From contig JBBCBC010000001.1 of NCBI GenBank assembly GCA_037126765.1, positions 34,022,804 through 34,086,803 of the forward strand: DNA of 64,000 bases. Reading direction: 5' to 3'. A model generated the notes under the pieces. The model was not told the DNA's origin and did not search any database. It saw only the letters and a program-made list of their open reading frames with translations. Positions 34,485 to 46,608 of this stretch are shown here, in pieces. This DNA comes from Stenogyne calaminthoides (Eukaryota > Streptophyta > Magnoliopsida > Lamiales > Lamiaceae). The translations under genes and the position numbers were made by a program. The first letter of the stretch is position 1. Every line of letters starts with the position of its first letter.

Positions 34485-36089
34485 TGTTAGTGTTAGTGTC
34501 CTAGAGACAATCCATTGTAAGGACATAATGCTCAGATAATATTCAGTATTGGTTTAATATTATTGCTTATTTAATATTAAATGTATGACATTACACTTAT
34601 TAGAATATTATATTTGATTGTTTGCATTTGTTCTTATCTGTGTTCCCATGAGTCATTGTTGTTATTGAGTATGTGAGAACTCAGATGACTTAAGCATGAT
34701 TCTCAAATAGCCCCGATCAAGGATAATCAAGAATGAGATATTGATGATGCAATGGAGATTGGTGTGCGATCTGCATCATACTTTTAGAGAGTGTAGTAAG
34801 ATCTCACTTACTACGAGATACTAGATATCTCATGGTGGATGCACAAATACCTTAGAGGGTATTGGTATACCCATCTGATAAACGTTTAATATAATTCCAC
34901 AATATGTGTCTACGTGTGTCTCGGTTAGTGGGAGCGATGCAATACTCCTTTGACTTGAGGTCAATACGCACGACATGTGTGAAATGATGAACTTTGACCA
35001 TGACCAACGCTTGCACCCTTCCATGGGTAGATATGACTTGGATTGGGTTCATCACGAAATGCATGTGCGTGGTAGTTGAGCCAAGAATAGGATTCATTCT
35101 TCAATGTGGATTTAGAGAGAATACTCATCTTCTCATCATAATTGGATCTAAGTCATCGGCCGATGCATGTCAACTTAGACTTTGTGGCTAAGTGTGACAT
35201 AAGTGATCAATTAGTGATTGGAGATAAATTGATTAAGTTATTTGAATAGACACTTCATCATGTTCAAGATTTAATCGAGTATTCGCAAATGAAATGAAGT
35301 TATCGTAATAGTCCATGTTTCATTTACAGGTAGTTGCACATTTCCTCGCAACGTACCTCATATATTGAGAATGTCGATTTTATTGTCTAGGGTTCAATTA
35401 AGACCGTTAGTTTGACTAATCGCTCGATATATGAGGGCATATGTGTCACACAACAAGTAATGGTTGTTTTCTAATTATAGTTGGTTGATTAAATATTATA
35501 TTGACTATTAATATTTAATTTATGGAGAATATAATAATAATTATATTTAGAATTAATTATTACTACTATTTAATTAAATTAGATTTAATTAAATATGATT
35601 CTCAATAATAATATATGTAATATTATTATGGAATTTGATATATATGGAATCAAATCTGTAGAGATTTGATATACATGGAAATCAAATCCGTAGAGATTTA
35701 TGTATATGAGAATTAAATCTATGGGATTTAATTTACAAGATTAGGAATTTTATTTCCCAATCAGTTAGCTTAAGTTTTAAGCTGGGTCTCCCTTGTATAT
35801 ATGAGCTCTTGGGAATTCATAATACAAGACTTCATATTTTCTCCATAAAATCTCTAAGTTAGAATTTTCCTAGCAAATTCATCTCGGGGATTCAACGCTG
35901 GCAGATCTGTGCGAGTTAGTAAACGACTGTTACGTGAATACCATAGTTGAGGAATCTGTGTACGAATTTCTGTAAGAATTATGTTTACGTTTACTCGTAT
36001 TTAATTATACATTTAATTGTTCGTTGTTGGTGAACTGTTTATTTTTGCTGCGCATGTATTACGTGTTTGCGTGCCTCAAAATTCCAACA
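34485..36089 (+). repeat. 5' LTR of the second Ty1/copia element
   Basis: 1605 bp, begins TGTTAGTGTTAGTGTCC and ends CCAACA. A TATATATGAGCTC motif near 35794 is shared with the other LTR and is a likely core promoter. The first bases of the 3' LTR read TTTTAG, so its TG terminus has mutated. Confidence 0.9.
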
Positions 36090-36090
36090 G

Positions 36091-36102
36091 CGGTATCAGA
36101 GC
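36091..36102 (+). promoter_or_regulatory. Primer binding site (tRNA-iMet, one mismatch)
   Basis: CGGTATCAGAGC begins one base after the LTR and differs at the first base from the usual TGGTATCAGAGC. Confidence 0.88.
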
Positions 36103-37944
36103 TTCAGCCCTTTTTGAATTGGCTATATCAATTGATGAGTTACGTGGGTGTGTTTGATACATGTTATAATTGTATTATGTGGCCATTTGTTTTAAATCGA
36201 TTAAAACCGCACACTCACCCACTTCATCTTCCTCGTTGGATCCCTAATTTGGGTTTCAAAAAACCCTAATTCATCCCCTATGCGTCGCCCCCATCTCGAC
36301 TGCTGTCGATCGCGTTCCGTCACTCGAGACGGCGGTTACCTAACTGCGACTCGCGACGAATCACCTCATTCCGCCCGCGTAGCGTGGCGTCGACGCGATT
36401 TTTCGAACAGCGCTCGCTGACTGCATCGACGATGTGAGTGAGTCCTTTGCGAGCGGCGGCGTCTCATTGTCGTCTCCAGCAAAGGAATTCGCGTCACCTG
36501 ATAGCAGCGGTGACGGTTTATTCGACCTCCGATTCGTACCGCACGAACCGTTTGACGGAGGCGATTCGATTTGCACGCTTCGTGCAATGCGACGAAGTCG
36601 CTCGTGCTGGTGTTCGGCGAAGACTGTTAACTCCACGCGCCACCGTGCTGGTTCGCTTGGGTTGTTTTTCATGCGGTTTCAATGAGACAATGGCTTATGG
36701 TTTTGCTTCACCTTGATTTTGGTTTTTCGATTGATTGTGTGACAAACCTGTTTGCTTCGGTTTCTAGTAATGGACCGATTCTTGTTGGATCTTGTTGACT
36801 GATTTTGAATAATGTTGATGAACAACTTTGGGGTTTGGAAACCAAACGTGGATTTAAAAATTAGTCAGATTGGATCTGATTCGGATGGGTGATGATGTGG
36901 GAGGGCTGCTTCGCAAATTTGATTTGGGCAGGCCCTCCCATGCAAATTTTTGAAATTGCACCTGAGCCCCATATTTTATTAATTAAAATTAAATTGGATT
37001 TAATCAAGATTAAAAAAATTCGGGTTTTTTAGAAGAAACATATTAGTTGGACTAATGACGAACTTAATTAATTGGATTACTTAAAGTCAAAATATTAATA
37101 ATGAATTTAATTATTAAACTTAACTTTAAAATTGGATTTTAGAATTATGGTTTAAAGAATTAAACGAGTTATTAATTCCCACTTGGTTAACGTGTTTTAT
37201 ATTCTGTTAACGCATTTTACGTCCGCATTATAATTGTTTGGGTAGGCAGCGCCCAATAATTGTCGGACCGTATTAATTGTTTGGGTAGACGGCACCCATA
37301 TAAGTGTTAGTCCGTATAAAATCATGTTTGGGTAGGCGGCACCCAATAATTGCTCAAATGTAATGTAGATTAACATGTTGGATCTCGATTAAACAATTAA
37401 TACCCCGCCTTTAAAACGTTCCTCACTAAAATATGATTTTCATTAAATTGAAAGTTGAAAGTAAACAGGAGATTTCATTCCAATGAGTATTTAAAGCCCA
37501 AGTCTTTTGCTCGGATCTACATCTAACGGGACTTTTATAGGGACACGAAGTGTCGCCGCTTGATGGTTGTAAATCAACTTGACATTGTTTCACCAGCCCA
37601 AGCAGGGAAACGAAGGTCAAGGGGCATCCGATTGAACTAGGTTTAATCAACTAGGAATTGCAATTGGTTTGGAGACCTACCAGTTATGTTATTATAGTAA
37701 TCAGCCCAAGCAGATATTATAGTAGTAGGAATGTGGATCCTAGTCCATTACAATTTATATTTGATATAAATTCGTACTCTTCCGATGAGGTCATTGAGTG
37801 TGTGAAAATAATGGAGACAAAATAAACACAAAAGAAGGGGGTGTTTATTTTGATTGTTGAATATTGATCATAGGAATTATGTGTTTAATTCCCATTTTAT
37901 TTTATTTCTCTTGGTTAGTTGAAATGTATAACTGTCATTGAGAT
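36103..37944 (+). other. Long leader of the second element, with a GC-rich block and tandem repeat
   Basis: 1.8 kb between primer site and gag. A GC- and CpG-rich block (36270-36680) stands out against the AT-rich surroundings; open frames there (for example 36434-36685) have no recognisable domain. At 37215-37360 a motif TTTGGGTAGGCGGCACCCA recurs three times with about 55-60 bp spacing. The rest is AT-rich with no gene seen. Confidence 0.55.
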
Positions 37945-38600
37945 GTGTTTTGGAAACAAACAAAATTGGCTAGGCCAAATTTTCTGGACTGGCACCGAAA
38001 CATGTGTTTGGTGCTAAGGCAAGAAAAGATTGAGTACGTGCCCAATTCTGGTTACTCATTCAGTTGGTTCCCTAATGCAGTCACGTTTGACGTAGCAGCT
38101 CAGAAGAAGCATCAAAATGATGCTTCCCAGACTCAGTGTGTGATATTGCTCGGCATAACTCCCGAATTGCATAGGCAACATGAGAAAATGGGTCCCTTCT
38201 AGATGCTCAAGCATCTGAAGGATCTCTTTGATTTTGAATCTCATTCTGAGATTTATGAAGTGATGAGAGATCTGTTCAGATGCCGGATAGCTAAAGAAGG
38301 GAAGATTTCACCTCATGTGCTAATGATAATGGGCCTAATTGAGAAACTTGGTAATTTAGGCATTGAGCTAAAAGACTAACGTTTTCATTTATGCTATCCT
38401 CCAGTCGCTCCCGAATTCATATTTCAACTTCATTGTGAACAACAATATGAATAAGACGGATGCGGCCATGCCTGAACTTCACAACGTGCTCAATACTTTT
38501 GAGTTCACTATCACTAAGATGGTGTTCAAAAGAAGGAGCGGGTAGACAAGGATGTGTGCCTCTACTGTAAGTAGAAGAGTGCACCGGAAGAAGGACTGTA
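37945..38600 (+). pseudogene. gag of the second Ty1/copia element
   Basis: Begins near 37945 with ARPNFLDWHRNMCLVLRQEK, the typical opening of a copia gag ('L-G-NF-DWH-NLRIVLRQEKK'). The first stop is at 38200-38202, but the same frame continues with LKHLKDLFDFESHSEIYEVM. A degraded zinc knuckle lies at 38551-38600: CLYCK in one frame, then VHRKKDCK after a frameshift. Gag would form the particle. It is interrupted by several stops. Confidence 0.85.
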
Positions 38601-38679
38601 AGGTTCTGGTTGCTGAGAAGAAGGCACTGGGTGCGTCTAGCACTAGAACATGTATGTTTGTTATTAAGATAAACATGTC

Positions 38680-39704
38680 CACTAATAGCGCTAACTGCTT
38701 GGTATTAGATACCGGATGTGGCTCTCACATTTGAACGAATGTGAAGGGGCTCATGTGTCTTAGGGCAGTTAGGCCAGGTGAAGTCGTCTTACACTTGGAA
38801 ATGGAGCAAGAATTGCTACTGAACGCGTGGGGACTTAGACTTACCCTCTGGTTTTAGATTAGAACAGAATAATTGTTATTTTGTTCCTTCTATTACCCGC
38901 AATATTATTTACGTTCCTATGTTAGACATTGCGGGATTTTTTCCTTCCATTTTGCAAATAATAATTGTTATTTACGCTTAATGGTGTGGTTTATGGGAAT
39001 GCCCCTTTATTGAATGGTTTATAATGTTGAATTGTGGATATAATGTTCTTAATATACAAAATAAAAGACTTAAACTTAGTAATCATGAAAACCCAACATA
39101 CTTATGGCACTGTAGACTTGGTCATGCAAACGAGAAAAGAATTGCAAGGTTAAGGTAGTTGGACTACTTAACCCCATTTGACTTTGAGTCTTATGGTAAT
39201 TGTGAATCTTGTCTCAAGGGCAAAATGATCAACAAACCATTTTCTGGGAAAGGGGTTCGTGCCAAAGAAGTTCTAGAGTTGATCCACAGTGATGTATGTG
39301 GACCATTGCCTACTCTGGCTAGGGGTCACTTCGACTACTTCATCACTTTTACTGATGATTTCTCGAGATACGGATACGTGTATCTTATGAAACACAAATC
39401 CGAATCTTTTGAGAAATTCAAAGAGTACAAAGTTGCAGTAGAGAAGCAATTTGATAAGACTATTAAGACTCTTCGATCGGATCGAGGAGGTGGATACCTT
39501 AGCCATGAATTCACTGATTAACTGAAGTTGCATGGAATCCAATCACAATGGACTCCTCCCGGAACACCCCAGATGAATAGAGTTTCCGAAAGGAGAAACC
39601 GAACCCTATTAGACATGGTAAGGTCCATGATGAGCTTTTTCTCTCTTCCGACATTCTTATGGGGATACGCGTTACAAACCTCAATTTACATTCTGAATAG
39701 GATT
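38680..39704 (+). pseudogene. Protease and integrase N-half of the second Ty1/copia element
   Basis: NCLVLDTGCGSHI at 38694-38732 contains the D-T-G protease active site in its standard copia setting. The integrase zinc region is at 39095-39230: LWHCRLGHANEKRI (His-His) and CESCLKGK (Cys-Cys). The catalytic core follows, 39270-39700: HSDVCGPLPTLARGHFDYF, DDFSRYGY, and SERRNRTLLDMVRSM with the catalytic Glu. A stop replaces an expected residue at 39519-39521. The frame is cut at 39704 within AYILNRI-type sequence by the nested element and resumes at 42426. Confidence 0.88.
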
Positions 39705-41050
39705 TGTTGGGATATTTTAGTTTTGATGAATTATGCCAAAACATTATCAACTTGTGTTTTTTCAGTTAATCTACAGATAACAAGTTGAGGGGGAATGAGA
39801 GAACAAGTTAAGGGGGAACTCATGAAATCGCATTTAAGATGATCGAGATCGAGACGAGGTCGCAGATGAGGCCGACGAGATCGAGATGAGTAGGATGAGT
39901 TCCGAAAGTTAATCACGAAATTTAACAAGAAGAAGCATGCCGATTTGTGCGTAATCAATCGGGCATATAAATGAATCAAGCAGCGTAATCGAATCGATGT
40001 GCGTAATCAAATCACAGTGTAATTGAATCGCTGCGGCAGAATCGAATCGCTATGCGTAAATGAATCGGCCGCGTAATTGATCCGATATGTCGACTGATAA
40101 GGCAGTCGATCCGATCAAAGTAAATGACGATCGATCAAAGTAACTAAAATTAGAAAATAAAGTAGCCGATCGATCCGCTTGACGCAGAAGTCGCCAATAA
40201 GAAGATAACAACACATATATGGATGTGACATAAAGCCGCAAGCAACAGTGCAAAAGGACAAAGAAAAGCTGGGAGTTTATTAGTATGAATTTGAATATTA
40301 CTCTCCAACGGTAATATTCAAATCCACACTATAAATACATTGCACTATCTTCGAAATAAGATAATGGAGGATGTTGCAAAGTGAAGATTAAAGCCAAATA
40401 TTCAAGCATCTCCATTCAAGAACACAGAACATTAAATATCCATATTTACCCAAGAGTGTTTTTCATTATATCTAAGCATAAATGTCATATCATAAGCTTA
40501 GAGAGATTTTCCCAACCTTAGCTTAAAGGCTAAAACAATGTAAGGGAAAATCTCACCTAGTTGGAAATAACACCAAACTCAAATCCTTTCTTAAGAGAGA
40601 ATTAGGGTTAAGTAAGGTAGTTAATAGGCAATCCCATGAGGGAGATAAGTCCCGAGAGAGTGAGAACTCATTAAAGCAATCCCATGAGGGAGATAAGTCC
40701 CGAGAGAGTGAGAACTCATTAAACATCTATAGGCAATCCCGTGAGGGAGATAAGTCTCGAGAGAGTGAGAACTCATTAAACATCTATAGGCGATCCCGTG
40801 AGGGAGATAAGTCCCGTTGAGTGAGAGCTCCATAAATATCTGTTGGTTAAGGAAGTGCCCCATGAAATGAAGAGTGGATGTAGGAGTTGAACTCCAAACC
40901 ACTATAAAATCGTGTGTTCTTTACTGCTTTATATTCATACTTGCCATATGCATTTGGTTATAAGCAAAACACATCGTTTAAAAAAAAATAGAGTCATTAT
41001 TCCCTCACCCCTATTTTATATGCATTACATGATTTTTCACGGGACCAACA
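39705..41050 (+). repeat. 5' LTR of the nested element
   Basis: 1346 bp. TATAAATA at 40330-40337. Contains four imperfect copies of a roughly 58-bp unit (GAGGGAGATAAGTCCCGAGA core) at 40625-40845. The patch 39840-40200 is CG-rich and depleted of CAG/CTG. Confidence 0.9.
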
Positions 41051-41185
41051 ATTGGTCTCAAAGCGGGAGTTCAAAAGTTCACTGTTTTCAATGTGACCAT
41101 CTGAACTGATCTTTTTGAAAAATCCATTTTCTGTAAAAGTGCATATATTTAAATGTTTTGGCGTCATTATCAAAAAGGGGGAAAT

Positions 41186-42425
41186 TGTTGGGATATTTTA
41201 GTTTTGATGAATTATACCAAAACATTATCAACTTGTGTTATTTAAGTTAATCTACAGATAACAAGTTGAGGGGGAACGAGAGAACAAGTTAAGGGGGAAC
41301 TCATGAAATCAGACAAAGATGATCGAGATCGATTTAGGCCGATCGAGATCGAATGAAAGCGGGATGAGTTCCGAAAGTTAACCGATGAGCTGAACAAGAA
41401 GAAGCATGTTGATTTGTGCGTAATCAACTACTATGCGTAAATGAACCATCGTGCGTAATCGAACCGATGTGCGTAATCAATCGCAGCTCTCTGTAATTGA
41501 TCTCGATATGTTGACTTATCTTTGCATACCGATCCGATCAAAGAAATGATCGATCGATCGTGAACTAAAAATCGTAAAATAAAGAAATGATCGATTCGTT
41601 TGACACGCGAAGTCGCCAATAAGAAGTTAACAACACATATATGGATGTGACATAAAACTGCAAGCAACAGTGTAAAAGGACAAAGAAAAGCTGGAAGTTT
41701 ATTAGTATGGATTTGAATATTACTCTCCAACGGTAATATTCAAATCCACACTATAAATACATTGCACTATCTTCAAAAGAAGATAATGGATGATGCTACA
41801 AAGTGAAGATTAAAGCCAAATATTCAAGCATCTCCATTCAAGAACACAGAACATTAAATATCCAGATTTACCCAAGAGTGTTCTTCATTATATCTAAGCA
41901 TAAATGACATATCATAAGCTTAGAGAGATTTTCCCAACTTTAGCTTAAAGGTCAAAACAATGTAAGGAAAAATCTCACCTAGTTGGAAATAACACCAAAC
42001 CCAAATCCTTTCTTGAGAGAGAATTAGTGGTTAAGTAAGGTAGTTAATAGGCAATCCCGCGAGGGAGATAAGTCCCGAAAGAGTGAGAACTCATTAAACA
42101 TCTATAGGCAATCCCGTGAGGGAGATAAGTCCCGAGAGAGTGAGAACTCATTAAACATCTATAGGCGATCACGTGAGGGAGATAAGTACCGTTGAGTGAG
42201 AGCTCCATAAATATATGTTGGTTAAGGAAGTGCCCCATGAAGGGAAGAGTGGATGTAGGAGTTGGACCCCGAACCACTATAAAATCATGTGTTCTTTACT
42301 GCTTTATATTCTTACTTGCCATATGCATTTGGTTATAAGCAAAGCACATCGTTTAAAAAATATAGAATCATTATTCCCTCACCCCCGTTTTATATGCATT
42401 ACATTGTTTTTTCACGGGACCAACA
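41186..42425 (+). repeat. 3' LTR of the nested element
   Basis: 1240 bp. TATAAATA at 41752-41759. Has three copies of the same roughly 58-bp unit (42045-42215), one fewer than its partner, which explains about half of the length difference. Confidence 0.9.
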
Positions 42426-43925
42426 AGATTCCATCTAAATCGGTTGAGCATACACCATATGAACTATGGTGTGGTAAGAATCCAACTTTTACACATATCA
42501 AAAGTGGGGTTACCTCGCGATTGTGAAAAGGATGCTTACCGATAAGTTGGAATCCAAAGGTGAAAAGGGTTACCTTGTGGGATATCCTAAGGAAACTAGA
42601 GAATATTACTTATATCTACCTGAGAAACAAACAGTGATTGTTTCTAGGCATGCCAAGTTCCTCGATGAAGACTATGTCTTTAAGGAATAAGGTCGTAAAA
42701 TGATAGAACTTGAAGAAATTCAAGAACCACAAATTAACGTAGAGACTGATGATTTGTCAAAGAAACGTGACAAAGAATCAGTGGTAGCATTCAACGACTT
42801 TCACGGTGGGAGTCTTTCACTAGGTGATCGTCTTTCAGCCAGTGGGAGCGTAATTGGAGTTGCCTTGCCAGTGCAAGAACGTCCAAGTGGGCTGAATGAG
42901 AACAACACAGTTCAAACTCACGCCCAAGAGGCATCTGAAAGTGTAGCTCTTGAGGACTCTCAGGACATTGATGAAATCGATGCACCACAAAATTTTCACA
43001 ATCAGAATGTACAGCCTGCACAACCACAGCTCCGTAAGTCAATTAGGAATCGTAATCCGCCCATTAGATACGGTTACCTCTTGGAGGAACTCGATAATGT
43101 AGACATACCGGATAAGGACGATCCTAATACTTACTCTGAAGCAATATTAGATATTGATTCAGGGAAGTGGCATGAAGCCATGAAATTCGAGATTGACTCG
43201 ATGTACACCAATCAAGTCTGGGACTTGGTTGAGTTGCCTAAAGGGGTTAGACCCATAGGTTGCAAATGGGTCTTCAAGCTTAAGACTAATGCAAATGGCA
43301 AAGTACAAACCTACAAAGCTAGGTTGGTGACGAAGGGTTATAGTCAACGCGAAGGCATTGACTATTACGAGACCTTCTCACCAATTGCAAAGATCAAGTC
43401 CATTCGAATTTTACTTGCGACAGCAGCGCACTATGATTATGAAATTTGGCAGATGGATGTCAAAACAACTTTCCTCAATGGAAACATTGATGAGGAAGTG
43501 TTTGTGACTCTACTGGAAGGGTTCATATCTAAGCCGAATTCTAATCTAGTATGCAAGCTTAAACGATCCATTCATGGATCGAAGCAAGCTTCTAGGAGTT
43601 GGAATATCCGATTTGATGAAGTTTTAAATCCTTTGACTTCATCAGAAATTCGAAAGATCCTTGCTTTTATCGTAAACGGAGCGGGAAGAATATTATTTTC
43701 ATAATCGTGTATGTCGATGACATACTGATTTTGGGAAACAATATCCAGTTAATACAGTCTGTTAAAGATTGGTTGTTATAGACCTTCATGATGAAGGGTC
43801 TTGGTGAAGCCTGCTACATCCTAGGGATCATGATCCATAGGGATAGATCCAAGAGGATGTTGGGGCTGTCACAGTCCACCTATGTAGACAAGGTGTTGAA
43901 GCGTTTTGCGATGGAGAACTCTGAG
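42426..43925 (+). pseudogene. Integrase C-end and reverse transcriptase of the second Ty1/copia element
   Basis: 42431-42690 continues the integrase region (SVEHTPYELWCGKNPTFTHI, then EKGYLVGYPKETREYYLYLP), with a frameshift in between. A long open frame 42700-43704 holds the acidic linker, KSIRNRNPPIRYGYLLEE, and the RT: WHEAMKFEIDSM, IGCKWVFKLKTNANGKVQTY, KARLVTKGYSQREGIDYYET, WQMDVKTTFLNGNIDEEVFV. The frame then breaks and IIVYVDDILILGNN (catalytic YVDD) follows at about 43703-43745 in another frame. The break just before YVDD abolishes a contiguous RT. Confidence 0.92.
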
Positions 43926-44695
43926 AGAGGATCTCTACCAACAAATCTGTGATAAAGCTGTCAAAGAAGGATTGTCCTTCTAATGAAGCTGATATCAATC
44001 ACATGAAGGATGTCCCATATGCATCTGTAATTAGGGAAATCATGTACGCCATGACTTGCACTAGGCCCGATGTGGCCTACGCTATCAGCATCACTGGTAG
44101 ATACCAACATAATCCGGGTAAGTCTCATTGGATTGCTGTCAAGACCATCCTGAAGTATCTTAAACGAACTAAAGAATGTTTTCTTGTCTATGGTGGACAG
44201 TCAGAACTAGTAGTGACTAGTTATGCTGACGCAAGTTTCCAATCCGACTGTGATGATCACAAATCACAGTCAGGTTACGTTTCACTCTCAATGATGAGGC
44301 GGTCAGTTGGAATAGTTCCAAGCAAGTAGACCGCAGATTTAACAACCGAAGTTGAGTACATTGTTGTATCAGAAGCCTCAAGGAGGATGTCTGGATTTTA
44401 TAGTTCTTAAGAGAACAAGGGGTAGTTCCAAGTGTCAGTTGTCTAATAAAGTTGTATTGAGACAACGCTAGTGCGATTGTGCAAAGCAAAGGAGCCGAGA
44501 TCAACCAACAGAAGCAAGCATGTACCCAGGCTTATCATTTGATCCGAGAGATCATAACGATAAGAGAAGTAGAATTAAAATGTATTCCCACATATTTAAT
44601 TTGACAGATCCTTTCACCAGAACACTGAGAGTTCATGTACACACTAGACATTTGATGGTCTAGAGGTTAGACATGTAGGTGATTGGCTCTAGTTC
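43926..44695 (+). pseudogene. RNase H of the second Ty1/copia element
   Basis: The segment 43949-44329 reads VPYASVIREIMYAMTCTRPD and VAYAISITGRYQHNPGKSHW, then YADASFQSD with the catalytic Asp, followed by a stop where 'VSWNSSKQ' is expected. Further on, TAEVEYI-like and DNA for 'DNA-AI-Q' motifs are recognisable up to about 44480. Standard end of copia pol. Confidence 0.85.
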
Positions 44696-44706
44696 AAGTG
44701 GGAGAT
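44696..44706 (+). promoter_or_regulatory. Polypurine tract of the second element
   Basis: AAGTGGGAGAT directly precedes the 3' LTR, the common copia form. Confidence 0.8.
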
Positions 44707-46315
44707 TTTTAGTGTTAGTGTCCTAGAGAATATCCATTGTAAGGACATAATGCTCGGATAATATTCAGTATTGGTTTAATATTATTGCTTATTTAATATT
44801 AAATGTATGGCATTACACTTATTAGAATATTATGTTTGATTGTATGCATTTGTTCTTATCTGTGTTCCCATGAGTCATTGTTGTCATTGAGTGTGTGAGA
44901 ACTCAGATGACTTAAGCATGATTCTCAAATAGCCCCGATCAAGGATCATCATTAATGGGATATTGATGATGCAATGGAGATTGGTGTGCGATCTGCATCA
45001 TACTCTTAGAGAGTGTAATAAGATCTCACTTACTACGATCTACTAGGTATCTCATGGTGGATGCACAAATACCTTAGAGGGTATTGGTATACCCATCCGA
45101 GAAACCGTTTGATGTAATTCCACAATACGTGTCTACGGGTGTCTCGGTTAGTGGGAGAGATGCGAAACTCCCTTGACTTGAGATCAATACGCACGACATG
45201 TGTGGAGTGATGAACTTTGTCCATGATCGAAGCTTGCACCCTTCCATTGGTAGATATGGCTTGGATTGGGTCCATCACGAAATGCATGTGCGTGGTAGTT
45301 TAGCCAAGAATAGGATCCATTCCTCAATGTGGATTTAGAGAGAATACTCATCATCTCATCATAATTGGATCTAAGTCATCGGCCGATGCACGTCAACTTA
45401 GACTTTGTGGTTAAGTGTGACATAAGTGATCAATTAGAGTTTTGGAGATAAATTGATTAAGTTATTTTAATAGACACTTCATCATGTTCAAGATTTAATC
45501 GAGTATTCGCGAATGAAAGAAAGTTATCGTAATAGCCTATGTTTCAGTTATAGGTAGTTGCACATTTCCTTTCAACGTACCTCATATATTGAGAATATCT
45601 GATTTATTATCTAGGGTTCAATTAAGACCGTTAGTTTGACTAATCGCTCGATATATGAGGGCCTATGGGTCACACAACAAGTAACGGTTATTTTCTAATT
45701 ATAGTTGGTTGATTAAATATTATATTGGATATTATTATTTAATTTATGGAGTATATAATAATAATTATATTTAGAATTAATTATTATTACTATTTAATTA
45801 AATTGGATTTAATTAAATATGATTCTCAATAATAATATATGGAACATTATTATGGGATTTGATATATATGGAATCAAATCCGTATAGATTTGATAAACAT
45901 GGAAATCAAATCCGTAGAGATTTATGTATATGGGAATTAAATCTATGGGATTTAATTTACAAGATTAGGGATTTTATTTCCCAATCAGGTTAGCTTAAGT
46001 TTTAAGCTGGGCCTCCCCTATATATATGAGCTCTTGGGAATTCATAATACAAGACTTCATATTTTCTCCATAAAATCTCTAAGTTAGAATTTTCCTAGCA
46101 AATTCATCTCGGGGATTCAATGCAGGGCAGATCTGTGCGAGTTAATAAACAACTGTTACGTGGATACCATAGTTGAGGAATCCATGTACGAATTGCTGTA
46201 AGAATTCTGTTTACGTTTACTTGTATTTAATTATGCAATTAATTGTTTGTTGTTGGTGAACTGTTTATTTCTGCTGCGCATGTATTACTTGTTTACGTGC
46301 CTCAAAATATCAACA
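44707..46315 (+). repeat. 3' LTR of the second Ty1/copia element
   Basis: 1609 bp, aligned with 34485-36089; ends ATATCAACA. It begins TTTTAG instead of TGTTAG. Confidence 0.9.
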
Positions 46316-46534
46316 TTAACGAGGTCTATTATCCCTTGATAATTTTCTTAACGAGGTCTAATATCCCTTGATAATGTTCTCCCCGTTAAAGTTTAACGAG
46401 GGCAATCACAGACCCTCGGTGCCCTCGCTAAAGTGATAATTATAAAATACAAAAAATTCAGTAAATTTACGAGAACTGGACGTCGACTCCTCATTCAAGT
46501 TTAATGAGAGCAGTCACAGTTGTGCCCTCGCTAA
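46316..46534 (+). mobile_element. CACTA-like element, right piece of the interrupted terminus
   Basis: Continues the TTAACGAGG motif series of 34406-34484 (TTAACGAGGTCTA twice, GTTTAACGAGGGCAATCAC, GCCCTCGCTAA). The opposite end with TTTTTTGTAGTG is not seen nearby. Confidence 0.5.
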
Positions 46535-46608
46535 TGTGACAATTATTAGGACTCGAACCCGCAACCTCTTACTACTAGGTAGCTCCGATCACCAGTAGGC
46601 TAAGAGCC
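46535..46608 (-). repeat. tRNA-derived SINE head
   Basis: On the minus strand TAGCCTACTGG (46592-46602) fits a pol III A box and GGTTCGAGTCC (46549-46559) fits a B box, about 33 bases apart as in tRNA-derived SINEs. The flanks do not fold into a full tRNA cloverleaf, so I do not call a tRNA gene. Confidence 0.45.

Larger units (their letters stand above)
39705..42425 (+). mobile_element. Nested non-autonomous Sire-like LTR element with a 135-bp interior
   Basis: Two LTRs (39705-41050 and 41186-42425), both TGTTGGGATA...CCAACA, enclose only 135 bp. That interior keeps a primer-site-like TGGTCTCAAAGC, a short 5'-leader resembling the one of the large Sire element, and CAAAAAGGGGGAAAT as polypurine tract. 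No coding sequence remains. Flanks are GGATT (39700-39704) and AGATT (42426-42430), a 5-bp duplication with one change. Removing it joins the host integrase reading AAT-AGG-ATT to CCA-TCT, which fits the conserved 'LNR-PSKS' motif, so the insertion is real and not an assembly join. Confidence 0.9.
34485..46315 (+). mobile_element. Second Ty1/copia retrotransposon, with a nested element
   Basis: LTRs at 34485-36089 and 44707-46315, each about 1.6 kb and about 95% alike by eye. Perfect TTAAC duplication at 34480-34484 and 46316-46320. Primer site for initiator tRNA-Met follows the 5' LTR and a polypurine-like AAGTGGGAGAT precedes the 3' LTR. Internal order is gag, protease, integrase, RT, RNase H, so it is copia. 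The integrase is split at 39705 by a 2721-bp nested element. Net length without the insert is about 9.1 kb. Several frameshifts and stops make it non-autonomous now. Confidence 0.93.

Noticed and set aside
36434..36716. Two overlapping open frames in the CpG-rich leader block as genes
   Set aside because: Overlap in three frames follows from GC-rich composition; no recognisable domain or start context.
46535..46608. Functional tRNA gene on the minus strand
   Set aside because: Pol III boxes only; the ends do not pair and the region continues in repeat sequence.
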